A DNA stretch of 64,000 nt. It comes from CAYZED01 sp964477445. GTDB lineage: Bacteria > Bacillota > Clostridia > Lutisporales > Lutisporaceae. The notes beneath the pieces are model-generated. The model saw nothing but the letters and a program-made list of their open reading frames with translations. It ran no database searches and had not been told where the DNA came from. Shown here piece by piece: positions 8,537 to 16,882 of this stretch; within the stretch, counting starts at the first letter, position 1; the number at the start of each line of letters is the position of its first letter. Position numbers and translations under genes: made by a program. The DNA lies in the NCBI GenBank assembly GCA_964477445.1, contig CAYZED010000013.1, forward strand, positions 7,090 to 71,089, given 5' to 3'.

Positions 8537-8617
8537 GATACACCTCTTTCTTTTAATAAAATTATGTTAATGATTGATTTTCAGTTAATAATATGTTTTG
8601 TTCAGTTACATTATATG

Positions 8618-8640
8618 TTTTATAAGACCTGCTTATAAAA
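8618..8640 (-). promoter_or_regulatory. Inverted repeat in the guaB leader
   Basis: Nine-base arms, TTTTATAAG and CTTATAAAA, around a five-base loop lie in the untranslated leader of guaB. It may be an operator or RNA stem. It does not match the purine riboswitch consensus. Confidence 0.45.
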
Positions 8641-8669
8641 GCTGGTGTGTTACATTTCATATTCTAAAC

Positions 8670-8698
8670 AGTATAGAAAAATATTTATTAAATGTCAA
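8670..8698 (-). promoter_or_regulatory. Consensus promoter of guaBA
   Basis: On the minus strand TTGACA and TATACT are exactly 17 bases apart. The -35 box overlaps the last codons of larC, separating guaBA from the lar operon transcriptionally while leaving read-through possible. Confidence 0.85.
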
Positions 8699-10292
8699 CA
8701 CTTTTGAGATATTCGCAAAGTGCTGCATTGTAAGCATTTGTTACAGATATTCCATATTTTTGTGCTGCTTTTTTACAGTCCTCAAATTCTGGAATTGCCT
8801 TTAAAAATTTACCGTTAAAACTGCCTACTTTTATTCTTATACCTGAATCTTTAATGATAATTTCTTCATATTTTCTATCAAGAATACTACGATTTTTTCT
8901 AGAATATCTAACGCCAAATGTACTAGTATTTTCAAATATTTTGTTTAAAATATTGTCAAAATCAATTTCCTTAGACAAAATAGAAATTTTGTATGCAGGT
9001 CTGTTTTTTTTCATAAATATTGGTTCAACCCATGCGTCAAGGGCTCCTTCGTCAAAAATCCCAGTTAGGAAGTTACCTATCAATTCCGAGGTCATATCAT
9101 CAATGTTAGTCTCAATTTCAATAATATCTTCTGCATTTTTTTCTAAAAAATCTTCAGAATCAGCTTCCGATTCAATTAACATAGTTCTTACTACGTTAGG
9201 TCTTTCATAAGTCTTTTTTCCAGCTCCATAACCTGTCGCTAATATCTTTCCAGATGGTGGAGAAGAGAACAAATCAGCAAGGGCCACTGCTATAGCCGCA
9301 CCCGTAGGCGTTACCATTTCAAAGTCATACTTCTCCCAAACTACTGGAATCCCCGACAATATTTCAGCTGTAGCAGGGGCCGGAAGCGGTATAATTCCGT
9401 GATTGCATTTCACGAAACCTCTTGTCATAGGAAGCGGCGAAAAGATTATCTTCTGTGGTTTCAACCAATTAATCGCTACTGCAGCTCCAACAATANNNNN
9501 NNNNNNNNNNNNNNNNNNNNNNNNNNNNNNNNNNNNNNNNNNNNNNNNNNNNNNNNNNNNNNNNNNNNNNNNNNNNNNNNNNNNNNNNNNNNNNNNNNNN
9601 NNNNNNNNNNNNNNNNNNNNNNNNNNNNNNNNNNNNNNNNNNNNNNNNNNNNNNNNNNNNNNNNNNNNNNNNNNNNNNNNNNNNNNAAATGCACCAACTT
9701 CATGAAAGTGAATTTCGTTAATATTTACTCCATGGATTTTGCTCTCAGCTTTCGCGATTACTGTGAAGATTTTTTTTGCGATTTCCTTCGCACCCTCTTC
9801 TAAAGAACTATTATTTATTAAATCTGTTATGTTTTTATAGTTTCTGTCGAAATCATGGCTGTGGCTGTGGCCATGTTCATGACTGTGTCCGTGTTCCGCT
9901 TCATGATTATGCCCGTGCTTGTGGCTGTGTCCATGTTCCGCTTCATGATTATGCCCGTGCTCGTGGCTGTGTCCATGTTCCGCTTCATGATTATGCCCGT
10001 GCTCGTGGCTGTGTCCGTGTTCCGCTTCATGATTATGCCCATGCTCGTGACTGTGTCCATGTTTTGTTCCAATAAAAGTATCAGCCTCTTCCTGAAAGAC
10101 AAACGCCTTAAAGGTCCTTGCTGATATTCCATTCTTTATTGTTTTGTCAAATTCAACTCGAAGCCCCTCTATTTTAAGGCTTTCAAGTGCAGATACTATT
10201 ATTTCAGTCGGAACCCCAATTTCAATCAATGAAGAAAGAAACATATCTCCACTTATTCCTGAAAAACAATCCACATATAAAGTTTTCATCAT
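8688..10292 (-). CDS. larC: Nickel-insertion protein LarC (with 191-N gap)
   Basis: LarC inserts nickel into the pincer cofactor of lactate racemase-type enzymes, using CTP. The start (MKTLYVDCFSGISGDMFL) and the C-terminal region (MTRGFVKCNHGIIPLPAPAT, ETNIDDMT, FGVRYSRKNR) are diagnostic. Between residues about 78 and 148 lies a very His-rich block built from a 14-residue unit, HGHSHEHGHNHEAE, about four and a half times, a probable metal store. A gap of N at 9496-9686 hides about 64 codons, but the frame is kept. In Lactobacillus LarC needs a ribosomal frameshift; the visible parts here are in a single frame. Its start overlaps the larB stop (ATGA). Confidence 0.95.
   Translation of the reverse strand: MMKTLYVDCFSGISGDMFLSSLIEIGVPTEIIVSALESLKIEGLRVEFDKTIKNGISARTFKAFVFQEEADTFIGTKHGHSHEHGHNHEAEHGHSHEHGHNHEAEHGHSHEHGHNHEAEHGHSHKHGHNHEAEHGHSHEHGHSHSHDFDRNYKNITDLINNSSLEEGAKEIAKKIFTVIAKAESKIHGVNINEIHFHEVGAFXXXXXXXXXXXXXXXXXXXXXXXXXXXXXXXXXXXXXXXXXXXXXXXXXXXXXXXXXXXXXXXXIVGAAVAINWLKPQKIIFSPLPMTRGFVKCNHGIIPLPAPATAEILSGIPVVWEKYDFEMVTPTGAAIAVALADLFSSPPSGKILATGYGAGKKTYERPNVVRTMLIESEADSEDFLEKNAEDIIEIETNIDDMTSELIGNFLTGIFDEGALDAWVEPIFMKKNRPAYKISILSKEIDFDNILNKIFENTSTFGVRYSRKNRSILDRKYEEIIIKDSGIRIKVGSFNGKFLKAIPEFEDCKKAAQKYGISVTNAYNAALCEYLKSVDI
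9496..9686. other. Assembly gap (191 N) in larC
   Basis: The N run lies inside larC, just after the FHEVGA motif, and keeps the frame. Confidence 0.99.
9852..10062 (-). repeat. 42-bp coding repeat for the His-rich part of LarC
   Basis: A 42-bp unit coding for HGHSHEHGHNHEAE is repeated in frame about four and a half times with a few base changes. Copy number can vary by slippage without breaking the frame, so it would alter the number of metal-binding histidines. Confidence 0.85.
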
Positions 10293-11114
10293 TCTTTTCC
10301 CCTATTTATCATACTAGCAAGATAAGCTCCGCCAAAACCATTATCAATATTTACGACACCAATTCCTGAAGCACAACTGTTTAGCATCGTAAGTAGTGCT
10401 GATAAGCCCCCGAAGTTTGCACCATATCCCACACTAGTGGGAACTGCAACTACTGGGCAAGATGCAATTCCTGCAACTACGCTTGCTAGAGCACCTTCCA
10501 TCCCTGCGACTGCCACTATAACACTTGCATTTTCTATTATTTCAGAATTCATCAACAACCTATGAATACCCGCTACGCCTACATCATAAAGTCTTATTAC
10601 TTCATTTCCCAAAAATTCAGCTGTGACAGCGGCTTCTTCCGCCACTGACATATCAGAAGTTCCACCTGTTGCGATTAATATTTTCCCGCCTCGAATTTTC
10701 ACTGGTTTTCTTATTATTCTTATGATTCTTGACATCGAATCATAAATGGCGTCTGGCGCTATTTCAAGAACAGTTTTAAATGCTTCTTCAGTAGCTCTAG
10801 TTCCCATTACATTATCGTTATGCTCTAATAATTTTGTGAAAATCAGCTTAATTTGTTCTATAGTTTTTCCAGCACAGTAAATAACTTCGCCTTGGCCTTT
10901 TCTGATCTTTCTGTGATGGTCAAGTTTTGCAAACCCCATTTCTTCGTAAGGGAGTTTTTTTAATTCATCTATTACATGATTCTCATCAATTTCCGATTCT
11001 TTGTAACGTCTTAATAAATCTTGNNNNNNNNNNTTTTCCTTGACGTTACTCCTGAAAATCACTATCCAGGAAATTAAGATATCTTAATAAATCTTGCAAA
11101 TGTCGCTCGTCCAT
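10289..11114 (-). CDS. larB: Pincer-cofactor carboxylase LarB (scaffold break near start)
   Basis: LarB carboxylates nicotinic acid adenine dinucleotide, the first step to the nickel-pincer cofactor. The body is full and typical: YEEMGFAKLDHHRKIRKGQG, then the PurE-like core ATGGTSDMSVAEEAAVTAEF and VVAVPTSVGYGANFGGLSAL. The start ATG at 11114 overlaps the stop of the upstream activase gene (TAATG) and reads MDERHLQDLL. Some 46 extra bases and ten N then break the frame. The same 'cttaataaatcttg' string stands on both sides of the gap, so two unmerged contig ends are the likely cause and the gene is probably intact. Confidence 0.92.
11024..11033. other. Assembly gap (10 N) in larB
   Basis: The flanks share the string cttaataaatcttg, as expected for overlapping contig ends that were not merged. 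Confidence 0.97.
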
Positions 11115-14100
11115 TATTGCACCTCATTTTCTAAATTTTTAAATGCAGTCGCCATCATAAGCTTTATCCTATTAATCTGATTAACTTCGCTAGCACCTGG
11201 ATCGTAATCTATAGCTACAATATTAGACTTCGGAAAAGTCTTTCTTAGTTCTTTTATCATTCCTTTTCCTGTTATATGATTTGGAAGACATGCAAATGGC
11301 TGCATACAAATTATATTTGGTACTCCACCTTTAATTAATTCGATCATTTCAGCAGTTAAAAGCCAACCTTCTCCAAATTGATTACATGTGGAAATTACTT
11401 TTTCGGTTTCGTGAGCTAATTCTCGAATTTTAACTGGTGGTTCAAACCTTTTGCTCTCAGTTAACGCCTTTGTCATCTCACTTCTATAAAAATCAATCGC
11501 CTTGATAATAGCTTTTCCACCTATGTTTCCAATAGGATTATGCATTAAGTATCTATGTTTTACTTCATGATTATATGCACTGTAATTTATAAAGTCTATT
11601 AAGCTAGGCATTACCGCTTCGGCGCCTTCGTTCTCAACTACTTCAATTACATTGTTGTTTGCTGTCGGATGGAATTTAACTAGTATTTCTCCGACCAATC
11701 CAACTCTAGGCTTTCTCATTTTTTCATCAATAGGTAGTCTATCAAAATCCTCGATAATATTTCTGACATTCTTTTTGAACTCTGATATTTTGCCATTATT
11801 AACATTATTTTTACAAACATCTATCCAGCTCTCGTATAAACGATTAGCCGATTCTTTTTCTAGTTCATATGGCCTAACTCTAAGCAAAACATTCATAAAA
11901 ATGTCACCATAGACAAGCCCTATTATTGCTTTATGAAGCATTTTTAATGTGATTTTAAAGCCTGGATTTTTTTCTAGTCCAGATAGATTGAACGAAATTA
12001 CTGGTATATCAGGAAATCCCGAATCCTTAAGTGCTTTTCTTAAAAAAGCTATATAATTTGTGGCTCTGCAACCGCCACCAGTCTGAGACATAAATACAGA
12101 AGTATTTTCAAGATCATATTTTCCAGTCTTCAAAGCTTCAATTATTTGTCCAACAGCTAAAATCGAAGGATAACAGGCATCATTATTAACATATTTCAAA
12201 CCTTCTTCAACAGCTTTTCTGTCTACTGACGGAAGAACCTCAATATTATATCCTTCTGCTTTAATTGCAGCTTCCAAAAACTGCCAATGTATAGGTGAAA
12301 GTTGCGGACAGAGAATAGTGTGTTTCTTTTTCATTTCTTTTGTGAAAGGAATCTTTACTATTCTACTATCTTGAATTTCTGGTTTTATTCCACGCTTTTC
12401 TCGTTCTTTAATAGCCGCCATCAATGATCTAATTCTGATTCTAGCCGCTCCAAGATTACTAACTTCATCTATTTTAAGTAGAGTAAAAATTTTGTTCTTA
12501 GATTCAAGGATCTCGTGCACTTGGTCTGTCGTAACAGCGTCTAATCCGCATCCAAAACTATTCAACTGGATTAATTCAATATTATCTTTTCCGGCCACAA
12601 AATGCGCGGCGCCATATAGTCTAGAGTGGTAAACCCACTGATCTACTATTCTAAGAGGTCTCTCCACAGCATCCAAATCTGATACACTATCTTCAGTTAA
12701 CACAGCAATTCCATGTGCTGCAATCATTTCTGGAATCCCATGATTAATTTCCGGATCAAGGTGATACGGTCTTCCAGCTAAAACTACTGCAGGTAAATTA
12801 TTCTCAATAACATACGCTACAAGTTCTTTACCTTTTTCTTTAATGTCAAATTTTACTTTATCGCTTTCAATAAATGCCTTTGTAAGTGCTTCATTTATCT
12901 CTTTTTTTGTGACTTTATATGATTCAAAAACTTCGAATAGGCGATCGGCAAGTTTTTTCTTATCATTTAGTGAAATGAATGGACTCAAAAACTTAACGCT
13001 GCCATCGTGGATTTCCTCAATATTTAATCTTATTACCTCTGGGTAAGTGGCTACTATCGGGCAATTGTAACAATTATCAGCCTTTTCATGTTCCTTTTCT
13101 TCATAATTTACACAAGGATAGAAAATAGCATCAACTTTTTTATCTATTAATTGGACAATATGACCATGAGAAAGTTTAGCTGGATAGCAAGCGGATTCTG
13201 AAGGTATACTCTCCATTCCTAATTCATAAACTTTTCTCGTGCTTCTTCCTGATATTTCAACCCTGAAACCAAGTTCAGTTAAAAAAGTATGCCAAAGTGG
13301 ATAATTCTCATATAAGTTAAGAACCCTAGGTATTCCTATTGTTCCTCTTTTTGCTTTTTCTTTTGATAATGATTTATAGTTAAAAAGTCTATCATATTTA
13401 TATTTATACAAATTCCCAATATTAGTAAACTCACTAACTTCGCCAGATCCCTTTTCGCAACGATTTCCGGAAATAAACTTCCTATCTTTGTTGAAAAAAT
13501 TGATAGTTAATTGGCAATTGTTATTGCATTTAGCACATCTTTCAATGCTGCTCTCTGATTTTAGTTTACTTAAAGCTTCTCTTTTTATTAAACTAGAGAA
13601 TTTTCCGTTTTCATGGCGTTCCATTGCAAGCAGAGCTGCGCCAAAAGCTCCCATAAGCCCTGCAATATCAGGTCTTACGGTTTCTCTTTCAGTAACTAAT
13701 TCAAAAGCTCTTAAAACAGCTTCATTATAAAAAGTTCCACCTTGAACGATAATTTTTTTTCCTAATTCTCTAGGGTCTCTGATTTTTATGACTTTGAACA
13801 AAGCATTCTTAATGACAGAATAACTAAGCCCTGCCGAAATATCTCCAACAGTAGCTCCCTCTTTCTGTACTTGCTTTATTCTTGAATTCATAAATACTGT
13901 ACATCGCGAGCCCAAATCCACTGGTTCTTTAGCCAAGAGTGCTTCTTTAGCAAATTCAGGTGATTCAAGATTAAGCGACTTAGCAAAAGTCTCAATAAAA
14001 GAACCGCACCCCGATGAGCACGCTTCATTTAGCATAATACTTCCTATTACGCCGCGTTTAACCCTGAGACACTTCATGTCCTGTCCACCGATGTCCAAAA

Positions 14101-15364
14101 TAAATTGAACTCCTGGTAGGAAGTGCTCTGCCGCTTTATAATGAGCCATGGTCTCAATTTCACCAAAATCCGCCTGTAATGCGGTTTTTATGAGGCCTTC
14201 TCCATATCCAGTAACTGTAGCAGCACCGATTTCAAGAGCTTCAGGTAATTTATTATATATTTCTTCCAAAATTCTCATAGAAGACTTTAATGGATTTCCT
14301 TCATTAGAACCGTACCATTCATAAACGATAGTTTTGTCTATATCCAAGAGAACAGCTTTAGTGGTAGTCGAACCCGCATCTATACCCAAATAAAGAGGTC
14401 CCATAGCCATGGAGAGATCTTTCTTTTCGGCCTTGTTCTGTGAGTGTCGGTCTCTAAACGTCTGGAGTGCTTCTTCCGTTCTAAACAAAGGTTCCATTCT
14501 CGAAACTTCATATTCGCTATGGAATTCTTTGTTATTGAGTCTGGCTACTAATTCTCCAAAAGTAATAAAATGACCATGTACACTCTTTAGCGCAGCTCCA
14601 ATCGCAACAAATAGCTGTGAATTGTCAGGTGCATATATCTCATCTTCTTTTAGTTTCAAAGTTTCAACAAAACGTTTTCTTAACTCAGGCAAAAAATGAA
14701 GTGGCCCTCCTATAAAGGCTACCTTCCCTCTTATTGGCTTTCCGCAAGCCAATCCGCTAATAGTCTGATTTACTACAGATTGAAAGACTGAAACAGCAAG
14801 ATCTGATTTGGCTGCTCCTTCATTTAGTAATGGTTGAAGATCTGATTTAGCAAAAACTCCACATCTAGCAGCAATAGGATAAATAGTCNNNNNNNNNNTC
14901 TCTGCCATTTTATTTAGACCAGCAGCATCAGTTGATAGCAACGTCGCCATTTGATCAATAAAAGCACCTGTACCACCTGCACAAGTACCATTCATTCTTT
15001 GTTCTAAAGAGTCACCAAAATATGTTATTTTCGCATCTTCTCCGCCTAGTTCAATAGCTACATCCGTCCCGGGTAAAAACGTTTCAACAGCTTCACTGCC
15101 AGCAATTACTTCTTGAACAAAATTCAAGTCTAACCATTTAGCTATTCCCAATCCTCCAGAACCAGTAACTGCAATTTCTGCAAATGCCTCTTCATAACCA
15201 TTGCACGCTCTTTTTATTAAATCTGATACTGTATCCCTAATATTTGATAAATGTCTTATATATTCTCCAAAAATAAGTTTGTTTTCTTTATCGAGAATTA
15301 CAAGCTTAACAGTAGTTGAGCCTACATCAAGGCCTAGCTTGTACGTAACTTTTGGTTTTATCAT
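11114..15364 (-). CDS. Giant BadF/HgdC-type CoA-dehydratase activase with DUF2229 region
   Basis: About 1,416 residues. Two ASKHA ATPase modules of the 2-hydroxyacyl-CoA dehydratase activator family come first: LGLDVGSTTVKLV with GTCAGGTGAFIDQMA, and LGIDAGSTTTKAVL with NEACSSGCGSFIETFA. Each carries a Cys positioned for a shared 4Fe-4S cluster. A DUF2229-like part (GIPRVLNLYENYPLWHTF) and a C-terminal half with several conserved Cys (VNNDACYPS, QTGGGCRATNY) follow. Such activators drive ATP-dependent electron transfer to a dehydratase, but the role of these giant fused forms is unknown. Start chosen at ATG 15364, nine bases after GGAGGT. A ten-N gap keeps the frame. The stop overlaps larB (TAATG), implying coupled translation. 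Confidence 0.88.
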   Translation of the reverse strand: MIKPKVTYKLGLDVGSTTVKLVILDKENKLIFGEYIRHLSNIRDTVSDLIKRACNGYEEAFAEIAVTGSGGLGIAKWLDLNFVQEVIAGSEAVETFLPGTDVAIELGGEDAKITYFGDSLEQRMNGTCAGGTGAFIDQMATLLSTDAAGLNKMAEXXXXTIYPIAARCGVFAKSDLQPLLNEGAAKSDLAVSVFQSVVNQTISGLACGKPIRGKVAFIGGPLHFLPELRKRFVETLKLKEDEIYAPDNSQLFVAIGAALKSVHGHFITFGELVARLNNKEFHSEYEVSRMEPLFRTEEALQTFRDRHSQNKAEKKDLSMAMGPLYLGIDAGSTTTKAVLLDIDKTIVYEWYGSNEGNPLKSSMRILEEIYNKLPEALEIGAATVTGYGEGLIKTALQADFGEIETMAHYKAAEHFLPGVQFILDIGGQDMKCLRVKRGVIGSIMLNEACSSGCGSFIETFAKSLNLESPEFAKEALLAKEPVDLGSRCTVFMNSRIKQVQKEGATVGDISAGLSYSVIKNALFKVIKIRDPRELGKKIIVQGGTFYNEAVLRAFELVTERETVRPDIAGLMGAFGAALLAMERHENGKFSSLIKREALSKLKSESSIERCAKCNNNCQLTINFFNKDRKFISGNRCEKGSGEVSEFTNIGNLYKYKYDRLFNYKSLSKEKAKRGTIGIPRVLNLYENYPLWHTFLTELGFRVEISGRSTRKVYELGMESIPSESACYPAKLSHGHIVQLIDKKVDAIFYPCVNYEEKEHEKADNCYNCPIVATYPEVIRLNIEEIHDGSVKFLSPFISLNDKKKLADRLFEVFESYKVTKKEINEALTKAFIESDKVKFDIKEKGKELVAYVIENNLPAVVLAGRPYHLDPEINHGIPEMIAAHGIAVLTEDSVSDLDAVERPLRIVDQWVYHSRLYGAAHFVAGKDNIELIQLNSFGCGLDAVTTDQVHEILESKNKIFTLLKIDEVSNLGAARIRIRSLMAAIKEREKRGIKPEIQDSRIVKIPFTKEMKKKHTILCPQLSPIHWQFLEAAIKAEGYNIEVLPSVDRKAVEEGLKYVNNDACYPSILAVGQIIEALKTGKYDLENTSVFMSQTGGGCRATNYIAFLRKALKDSGFPDIPVISFNLSGLEKNPGFKITLKMLHKAIIGLVYGDIFMNVLLRVRPYELEKESANRLYESWIDVCKNNVNNGKISEFKKNVRNIIEDFDRLPIDEKMRKPRVGLVGEILVKFHPTANNNVIEVVENEGAEAVMPSLIDFINYSAYNHEVKHRYLMHNPIGNIGGKAIIKAIDFYRSEMTKALTESKRFEPPVKIRELAHETEKVISTCNQFGEGWLLTAEMIELIKGGVPNIICMQPFACLPNHITGKGMIKELRKTFPKSNIVAIDYDPGASEVNQINRIKLMMATAFKNLENEVQ
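14889..14898. other. Assembly gap (10 N) in the activase gene
   Basis: The gap keeps the reading frame between 'NKMAE' and 'TIYPIAARCGVF'. Confidence 0.99.
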
Positions 15365-15413
15365 GAAAAAGATACCTCCGAACAATCTAAAAAAAATACT
15401 CCAACATAATAAT

Positions 15414-15423
15414 NNNNNNNNNN
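15414..15423. other. Assembly gap (10 N) before the activase gene
   Basis: The gap lies between the kinase gene and the activase start, so any promoter there cannot be judged. Confidence 0.99.
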
Positions 15424-15454
15424 ACTTAATGCAAATTATTAAATGACTATTTCT

Positions 15455-16291
15455 TTACTCACAATATTCTTCAATGACTCTTTTCATGCCAAAGACCAGT
15501 TCTTCTGCCCTGATTTTTCTTTGTTCATGATCAGGTAAAATTGTTTGTTCTACAATTTTCCACAGCACTAAAGGCATTATTTCTGGTTTTTTTGCCCTCT
15601 TCCCATTTTGTCGCTCTTGAACTGCATCCTTTGCACTTAATCCATTACCCTCAAATGGAAGTTTTCCTTTGTTAAAAAGTCTATATGCAATTATTCCCCA
15701 TGCATAAATATCTTGTGTTTTATTAAAAATCTCTTCACGTCTCGAATTTAAGATTTCATATCTCAAATTTAATATTTCAGGTGGTAAATATGCCGGTGTT
15801 CCTTCTAATTTGAGGTCTGAATGATTTAGATTAATATTTGCATTTTCTATTTTGGATATAAAATATGCCGAACTAAAATCAGATAATTTTGTTTTTTCAT
15901 CTTGGCTTAGTAAAATATTGCTCTCTTTTATATCTCCGTGGATTATTCCCTCTTCTTCACATTCTGATATTCCTATTGCAACGTCTAACAAATACTTATA
16001 TCTATATGCTCTTTCGCGAGCAATTAAAAATTCTGTACTAAGAGTTTCTGCTACCTCAAAAACCAAACAGTTCTCACTTGAAAGATTTTCATAACACCTG
16101 ATAATGTTCGCTTTAGTTTTTAATCTTGAATAAAAATATCTTTCTTTCTCTACTAATTTATTACTTTCTTTAAATAATTTAAGTGCGTACTCATTAAGAT
16201 CTTCGGAAATAACTTTGTATACAGTGCCATTTAAACCTTTTCCGATTTCAGAAACGTAAACTAATGCTATATTTTCATTAAAACTAACCAT
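15455..16291 (-). CDS. Hanks-type Ser/Thr protein kinase, cytoplasmic
   Basis: A stand-alone kinase domain of 278 residues with no membrane segment. The glycine loop is GKGLNGTVYKV, the ATP-binding Lys is in YALKLF, the catalytic loop is IIHGDIKESNI (HGD in place of HRD), the metal site is DFS in place of DFG, the activation-end motif is PPE, and DIYAWGIIAYRLF follows. All catalytic residues are kept, so activity is plausible. The Firmicute PrkC family has PASTA domains and a membrane anchor, which this one lacks. Its start overlaps folK by eight bases, so it belongs to the folate operon. Its target is unknown. Confidence 0.88.
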   Translation of the reverse strand: MVSFNENIALVYVSEIGKGLNGTVYKVISEDLNEYALKLFKESNKLVEKERYFYSRLKTKANIIRCYENLSSENCLVFEVAETLSTEFLIARERAYRYKYLLDVAIGISECEEEGIIHGDIKESNILLSQDEKTKLSDFSSAYFISKIENANINLNHSDLKLEGTPAYLPPEILNLRYEILNSRREEIFNKTQDIYAWGIIAYRLFNKGKLPFEGNGLSAKDAVQERQNGKRAKKPEIMPLVLWKIVEQTILPDHEQRKIRAEELVFGMKRVIEEYCE

Positions 16292-16796
16292 TTTTTAGTT
16301 CGCCCAAATTATTAATCGTTTGGTTCAAAAGTTCACCAGAATTCTCGAGCTTTTTTAGCCAAAAATCTAATTTCTCACCATTGAATTTAAGATTATTATC
16401 TACTTCAAATAGTGGAACTAACACAAATGCTCTTTCTCCAATTCTCGGATGTGGAATTATCAAGTCTTCAGTTTCAATTTTTTCTTCTGAATAGTATAAA
16501 ATATCGATATCAATATTTCTAGGGCCCCAATGGATAAGACGTTCTCTTCCCATTTCTTTTTCAATATCAGATGTAACTTTAAGTAATTCAAATGGATTAA
16601 GTTCCGTTTCTAATAATACTGCAATATTATAGAATGTATCTTGTTCAAAAAAGCCTACAGGTGCAGTTTCATATAAAGATGAGACTTTCTCAATACAAAT
16701 AGAACCATTTTTTGACAAAAGATTCAATGCATTAACTAAATTTTTTCTTCTATCCCCAATATTACTTCCTAATCCCAAAAAAACTTTTTCTTTCAT
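16284..16796 (-). CDS. folK: 6-Hydroxymethyl-7,8-dihydropterin pyrophosphokinase
   Basis: FolK transfers pyrophosphate from ATP to 6-hydroxymethyl-dihydropterin just before the FolP step. The 170-residue protein has the family pattern: FLGLGSNIGDRRKNL at the start, SSLYETAPVGF, then GRERLIHWGPRNIDIDILYY and IPHPRIGERAFVLVPL. Domain length is normal with a short Asn-rich tail. It follows folP/folB after a gap filled by a 13-bp tandem repeat. Its stop overlaps the kinase start. Confidence 0.97.
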   Translation of the reverse strand: MKEKVFLGLGSNIGDRRKNLVNALNLLSKNGSICIEKVSSLYETAPVGFFEQDTFYNIAVLLETELNPFELLKVTSDIEKEMGRERLIHWGPRNIDIDILYYSEEKIETEDLIIPHPRIGERAFVLVPLFEVDNNLKFNGEKLDFWLKKLENSGELLNQTINNLGELKNG

Positions 16797-16823
16797 TAAG
16801 CGACCCTTCTAATTTTTTAATCT

Positions 16824-16882
16824 ATTAATCCTAATCTTTAATCCTAATCTTTAATCTTAATCTTTAATCTTAATCTTTAATC
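16824..16882. repeat. 13-bp tandem repeat between folB and folK
   Basis: The unit tttaatcctaatc or tttaatcttaatc occurs four and a half times head to tail, at 16824, 16837, 16850, 16863 and 16876. It fills the spacer between the folP/folB stop and the folK ribosome binding site, so copy number would change the distance between the genes. Confidence 0.9.

Noticed and set aside
8540..8670. Purine riboswitch before guaB
   Set aside because: The leader has a small inverted repeat but lacks the conserved purine-riboswitch loops.
9776..10132. Three open frames opposite or beside the His-rich part of larC
   Set aside because: They are shadows of the 42-bp repeat and show no family features.
8688..10292. 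Programmed frameshift in larC as in Lactobacillus
   Set aside because: The visible parts share one frame; only the N gap leaves room for doubt.
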